This document shows positions 7,398-9,418 of a stretch of 9,418 nucleotides of DNA, one piece after another. This DNA is from Bacillota bacterium (GTDB lineage: Bacteria > Bacillota > Limnochordia > Darwinibacteriales > DTU012). The position numbers and the translations under genes were made by a program. Every line of letters starts with the position of its first letter. Position 1 is the first letter of the stretch. The notes beneath the pieces were generated by a model. That model was not told the DNA's origin. It searched no databases and saw only the letters and a program-made list of their open reading frames with translations. The DNA is taken from contig JAAYLQ010000026.1 of assembly GCA_012521805.1 (NCBI GenBank), positions 1 to 9,418 of the forward strand, in the 5' to 3' direction.

Positions 7398-8762
7398 TTA
7401 GGTGCTCTGGATGGCATCAATTAGTTCTTTAATTGTTAACTGCAGTGATGGATCCTGCTGCAGTTCTTTTCCAATCTTATCGCATGCATGCATCACCGTG
7501 GTATGATCTCTGCCGCCAAATTCTTCCCCGATTTTTGGCAGCGAGTTTTCCGTTAACTCCCTCGCAAGATACATAGCTACCTGGCGGGGATAGGCAATTG
7601 AGCGGGTTCTTTTTTTGGCCTTCATTTCTGAAACCTTAATGCCGTAGTGATTTGCCACTACCTGCTGAATCAGCTCAATAGTGATCGGTTTTTGTTTTTG
7701 GGTGCCGATAATGTCCTTTAACGCTTCAACCGCAATCTCATAAGAAATTGGCATCCGATTTAAATCAGCGTAGGCTACGACCCGCACAAAAGCTCCTTCC
7801 AGCTCGCGGATATTGGACTGCACATGGTTAGCGATATAGGCTAAAACATCGGCAGGAGCGTCAATACCTTCTAAGTCGGCTTTCTTTCTGAGAATAGCGA
7901 TCCTGGTTTCCAGATCCGGCGGCTGAATATCGGTGGTTAATCCCCATTCAAAGCGGCTGCGCAGGCGCTCTTCTAGTGTAGGAATTTCCTTTGGCGGCCG
8001 ATCAGAGGAGATCACCAGCTGTTTATTAGCTTCATAGAGAGCATTAAAGGTATGGAAAAACTCTTCTTGGGTTGATTCTTTACCGGCAACAAACTGAATG
8101 TCGTCGATCAGCAGAATGTCTGCATTGCGGTATTTAGCCCGAAATTCAACCATAGACTTGTTTCCAATAGCTTTAATCAGATCGTTCGTAAAAGTTTCGG
8201 ATGTGATGTAGATTACTCGAATATCTGGGTTGTTTTCTAATGCGTAGTGTCCGATAGCATGCATTAGGTGGGTTTTGCCCAATCCTACTCCACCATATAA
8301 AAACAAAGGGTTATAAGCTCTAGCAGGAGCTTCTGCTACTGCTAAACTGGCTGCATGGGCAAAACGATTGGAATTACCCACAACGAAAGTATCAAAAGTG
8401 TATTTAGGATTTAGAATACTCGCCCTTTTCTGTTCTTGAGGCTGATCACTGATGCTGTCAATGACCAGAGGCTTCTCTGGTAAACTCTCACGCTGTTCTA
8501 GCTGCGTCGGTGGTGGAGCATCCACTTCAAAACGCAGTTCCCAATCTTCATTGATAATATGGCGCAGTGTTTTGCGCAGTGCTATAGTATAGCGTGCTTC
8601 AACCCAGTCGCGAGTAAACTCGTTTGGAACGGTAATGTAGAGTGTAGAGCCTTCCAGCCGGCTGGGCTTAGTGTTTTTTAACCAAACATCAAAAGATGTT
8701 TGGGCCACCTCACTTGCCATGACCTTTAATACCTCGTTCCAAATACTCCTCAACTGGTCCAT
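7398..8762 (-). CDS. dnaA: Chromosomal replication initiator protein DnaA
   Basis: DnaA is the AAA+ initiator that binds the DnaA boxes on both sides of this gene, forms a filament and opens the origin. The protein has 454 residues, a normal length. Domain I (about 1-75) is followed by a short proline- and glutamine-rich linker (about 80-115). Domain III has Walker A GGVGLGKT (about 157-164), Walker B LLIDD (about 217-221), the sensor-1 region ISSDRPP (about 251-257) and the arginine-finger region ERLRSRFEWGL (about 264-274). Domain IV has the box-recognising helix-turn-helix motif GGRDHTTVMHA (about 416-426). The ATG at 8762 has AGGAGG (8776-8771) 8 bases upstream. A near-consensus box at 8806-8814 lies in its leader and another box-like sequence overlaps the -35 of its likely promoter (9215-9243), which suggests autoregulation. 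Confidence 0.98.
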   Translation of the reverse strand: MDQLRSIWNEVLKVMASEVAQTSFDVWLKNTKPSRLEGSTLYITVPNEFTRDWVEARYTIALRKTLRHIINEDWELRFEVDAPPPTQLEQRESLPEKPLVIDSISDQPQEQKRASILNPKYTFDTFVVGNSNRFAHAASLAVAEAPARAYNPLFLYGGVGLGKTHLMHAIGHYALENNPDIRVIYITSETFTNDLIKAIGNKSMVEFRAKYRNADILLIDDIQFVAGKESTQEEFFHTFNALYEANKQLVISSDRPPKEIPTLEERLRSRFEWGLTTDIQPPDLETRIAILRKKADLEGIDAPADVLAYIANHVQSNIRELEGAFVRVVAYADLNRMPISYEIAVEALKDIIGTQKQKPITIELIQQVVANHYGIKVSEMKAKKRTRSIAYPRQVAMYLARELTENSLPKIGEEFGGRDHTTVMHACDKIGKELQQDPSLQLTIKELIDAIQST

Positions 8763-8842
8763 TACAATTTCCTCCTACAAATAATCTAGTTTATCATTCT
8801 TGATGTAATCCACAGGTTCCTGCTTCGGCAAAATAAAATAAC

Positions 8843-8860
8843 CCCCAAAGGAATTTGGGG
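8843..8860 (-). terminator. Hairpin with T-rich tail in the dnaA leader
   Basis: CCCCAAA (8843-8849) and TTTGGGG (8854-8860) form a 7-bp stem with a four-base loop. On the minus strand it is followed by GGTTATTTTATTTTG, which is T-rich but broken by A and G. It could be a weak intrinsic terminator or attenuator for transcripts heading to dnaA, about 80 bases before the ATG. A near-consensus DnaA box (8856-8864) overlaps one arm. It may instead be a purely structural part of the origin. Confidence 0.45.
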
Positions 8861-8945
8861 ATAACCAGGATGTGAATAAAATATGACCGGTTTTACACAT
8901 AATCCACGACACCTAAAGTGCTGCTGGATGCAGGTTTGCAAAAAG

Positions 8946-8954
8946 TTATCCACA
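8946..8954 (+). promoter_or_regulatory. DnaA box, perfect
   Basis: TTATCCACA on the plus strand. A one-mismatch box (ATATCCACA, 8966-8974) follows in the same orientation, 20 bases away start to start, about two helical turns. Confidence 0.85.
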
Positions 8955-8984
8955 TAACTAACAGGATATCCACAGTTTGAATAA

Positions 8985-8997
8985 TCAAAGGCTTTGA
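8985..8997. repeat. Short palindrome inside oriC
   Basis: TCAAAG (8985-8990) and CTTTGA (8992-8997) are perfect inverted arms around one base, lying between two groups of DnaA boxes. It could be a protein-binding site, but at this length chance is also a fair explanation. Confidence 0.3.
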
Positions 8998-9151
8998 AAC
9001 TTATCCATGTTCGATACCCACATCATCCACAAAATAATCCACAACCGGATTTGGGCAAAAAAAATGTGGAAAAGCTAATCGGGACGGTTGTTTGTGGGTT
9101 TTTATCGGATTTTACCAGTTAGAAATTGTTCACAGCCTGCTGCCAGCACCT

Positions 9152-9184
9152 TTATCCACAGACTTATCTACAGGGTGTGAATAA
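9152..9184. promoter_or_regulatory. Three DnaA boxes phased at 12 bp
   Basis: TTATCCACA (9152-9160, perfect), TTATCTACA (9164-9172, one mismatch) and the inverted TGTGAATAA (9176-9184, one mismatch) follow each other with exactly three bases between neighbours. They lie just downstream of the predicted dnaA transcription start, where bound DnaA could block its own transcription. Confidence 0.75.
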
Positions 9185-9214
9185 AAAAGCCTAGATTTAT
9201 CAGGTTTCTTGGGT

Positions 9215-9243
9215 ATTGTAACAGACAAAAGAAGGATTATCAA
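9215..9243 (-). promoter_or_regulatory. Likely dnaA promoter (sigma-A type)
   Basis: On the minus strand TTGATA (9243-9238) and TACAAT (9220-9215) each match the consensus at five of six positions. The spacer is 17 bases, and the TG of an extended -10 sits at 9223-9222. Transcription should start near 9208, giving a dnaA leader of about 445 bases that runs through the origin. A DnaA-box-like TTATCAACA (9237-9245) covers the -35 element. Confidence 0.6.
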
Positions 9244-9351
9244 CACATTTGTGGATATACTATTATGGAAAATGTGGAAAACTGTTCGCCTTGTGTTAGC
9301 GTAAAGTTTTGGTAGGCGGTGGCAGGAAAAACGCGTGTGGAGATAAAAATA

Positions 9352-9393
9352 GAGACCTCGCACCAACAGATAGACAGAAAGGAGCGAGGTCTC
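9352..9393. repeat. Perfect 10-bp inverted repeat before the right-edge gene
   Basis: GAGACCTCGC (9352-9361) and GCGAGGTCTC (9384-9393) are exact inverted copies around a 22-base interior. The right arm ends at the base before the ATG at 9394. The AAAGGAG ribosome binding site (9378-9384) lies at the end of the loop and shares its last G with the stem. In a plus-strand transcript the stem would separate the ribosome site from the start codon and hinder initiation. On the minus strand it is followed by TATTTTTAT, so it could alternatively act as a terminator. Confidence 0.7.
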
Positions 9394-9418
9394 ATGAAGA
9401 GCGATGGCGTAGACATCG
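9394..9418 (+). CDS. Start of an unidentified gene, cut by the window edge
   Basis: An ATG with AAAGGAG nine bases upstream opens a plus-strand frame whose first eight residues are MKSDGVDI, then the window ends. It is divergent from dnaA, the place where many Bacillota have rpmH, but the residues do not resemble ribosomal protein L34 (usually MKRTYQP or similar). A start followed closely by G-[IV]-D-[IV] is seen in IS110-family transposases, where that aspartate begins the RuvC-like catalytic site. Eight residues are far too few to decide, and no function is assigned. The perfect hairpin touching the start codon suggests translational control. The promoter is unclear; TATTAT (9261-9266) with a weak TTATCA 18 bases upstream is the best candidate I see. 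Confidence 0.5.

Larger units (their letters stand above)
8763..9393. other. oriC, part upstream of dnaA (DnaA-box cluster)
   Basis: No gene lies in these 631 bases. Perfect boxes are at 8946-8954 and 9152-9160. Single-mismatch boxes on the plus strand are at 8806-8814, 8966-8974, 9023-9031, 9035-9043, 9164-9172 and 9237-9245. Single-mismatch boxes on the minus strand are at 8856-8864, 8871-8879, 9065-9073, 9176-9184, 9250-9258 and 9273-9281. Weaker matches occur at 8891-8899, 8900-8908, 9001-9009 and 9126-9134. This corresponds to the incA/incB part of the bipartite B. subtilis origin. The region also holds the dnaA promoter, a terminator-like hairpin and, past about 9285, box-free sequence leading to the right-edge gene. 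Confidence 0.88.

Noticed and set aside
9265..9315. Plus-strand 16-codon frame with a CxxC pair
   Set aside because: There is no ribosome site, it overlaps a DnaA box, and it is too short to support.
9130..9366. Minus-strand 78-residue open frame in oriC
   Set aside because: It overlaps several DnaA boxes and the dnaA promoter, starts with a non-ATG codon, has no ribosome site, and its residues show no recognisable family.
8763..9393. CRISPR-like or transposon-end reading of the repeated TTATCCACA motifs
   Set aside because: The repeats are 9-mers in both orientations with irregular spacing and match the DnaA box; there are no longer repeat units or spacers.

Overview
The window is the replication-origin region of a bacterial chromosome, almost certainly from the Bacillota (Firmicutes). 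Read right to left on the minus strand, the gene order is dnaA, dnaN, yaaA (S4 domain), recF, remB, gyrB, gyrA, the order known from Bacillus subtilis and many clostridial lineages. AGGAGG-type ribosome binding sites, the presence of remB and yaaA, and a Bacillus-style DnaA-trio unwinding element all fit. The proteins are clearly divergent from the Bacillus ones, so I would not name a genus; an anaerobic clostridia-like or deep Bacillota lineage is a guess.

Layout. 22-7144 is a compact head-to-tail set of six genes (gyrA, gyrB, remB, recF, yaaA, dnaN), all on the minus strand, with gaps of 1 to about 30 bases. 7145-7397 is the dnaN-dnaA gap. It carries three perfect DnaA boxes, two weaker ones, a run of five DnaA-trios and an AT-rich stretch, so it is the likely site of initial strand opening. 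7398-8762 is dnaA. 8763-9393 is the second half of a bipartite oriC, with about a dozen DnaA boxes on both strands, a good sigma-A-type promoter pointing toward dnaA, and a hairpin with a T-rich tail between that promoter and dnaA. At the right edge a plus-strand reading frame starts at 9394, directly behind a perfect 10-bp inverted repeat, and runs off the window.

How it works together. DnaA binds the boxes on both sides of its own gene and assembles from the box at 7239-7247 onto the trios at 7211-7225 to open the DNA. DnaN is the clamp for the polymerase, RecF acts at gaps and stalled forks, and the two gyrase subunits remove the positive supercoils made by the fork. RemB is a regulator of matrix genes in Bacillus, and YaaA is a small RNA-binding-type protein. 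All genes left of the origin are read in the direction of the leftward fork.

Most of the window is ordinary core chromosome. The parts that deserve a second look are the complete trio element, the gyrB start (leaderless ATG or SD-led TTG), the long dnaA leader with its hairpin, the 12-bp-phased DnaA boxes, and the right-edge gene, which is not the rpmH usually found there and may be the start of a mobile element.
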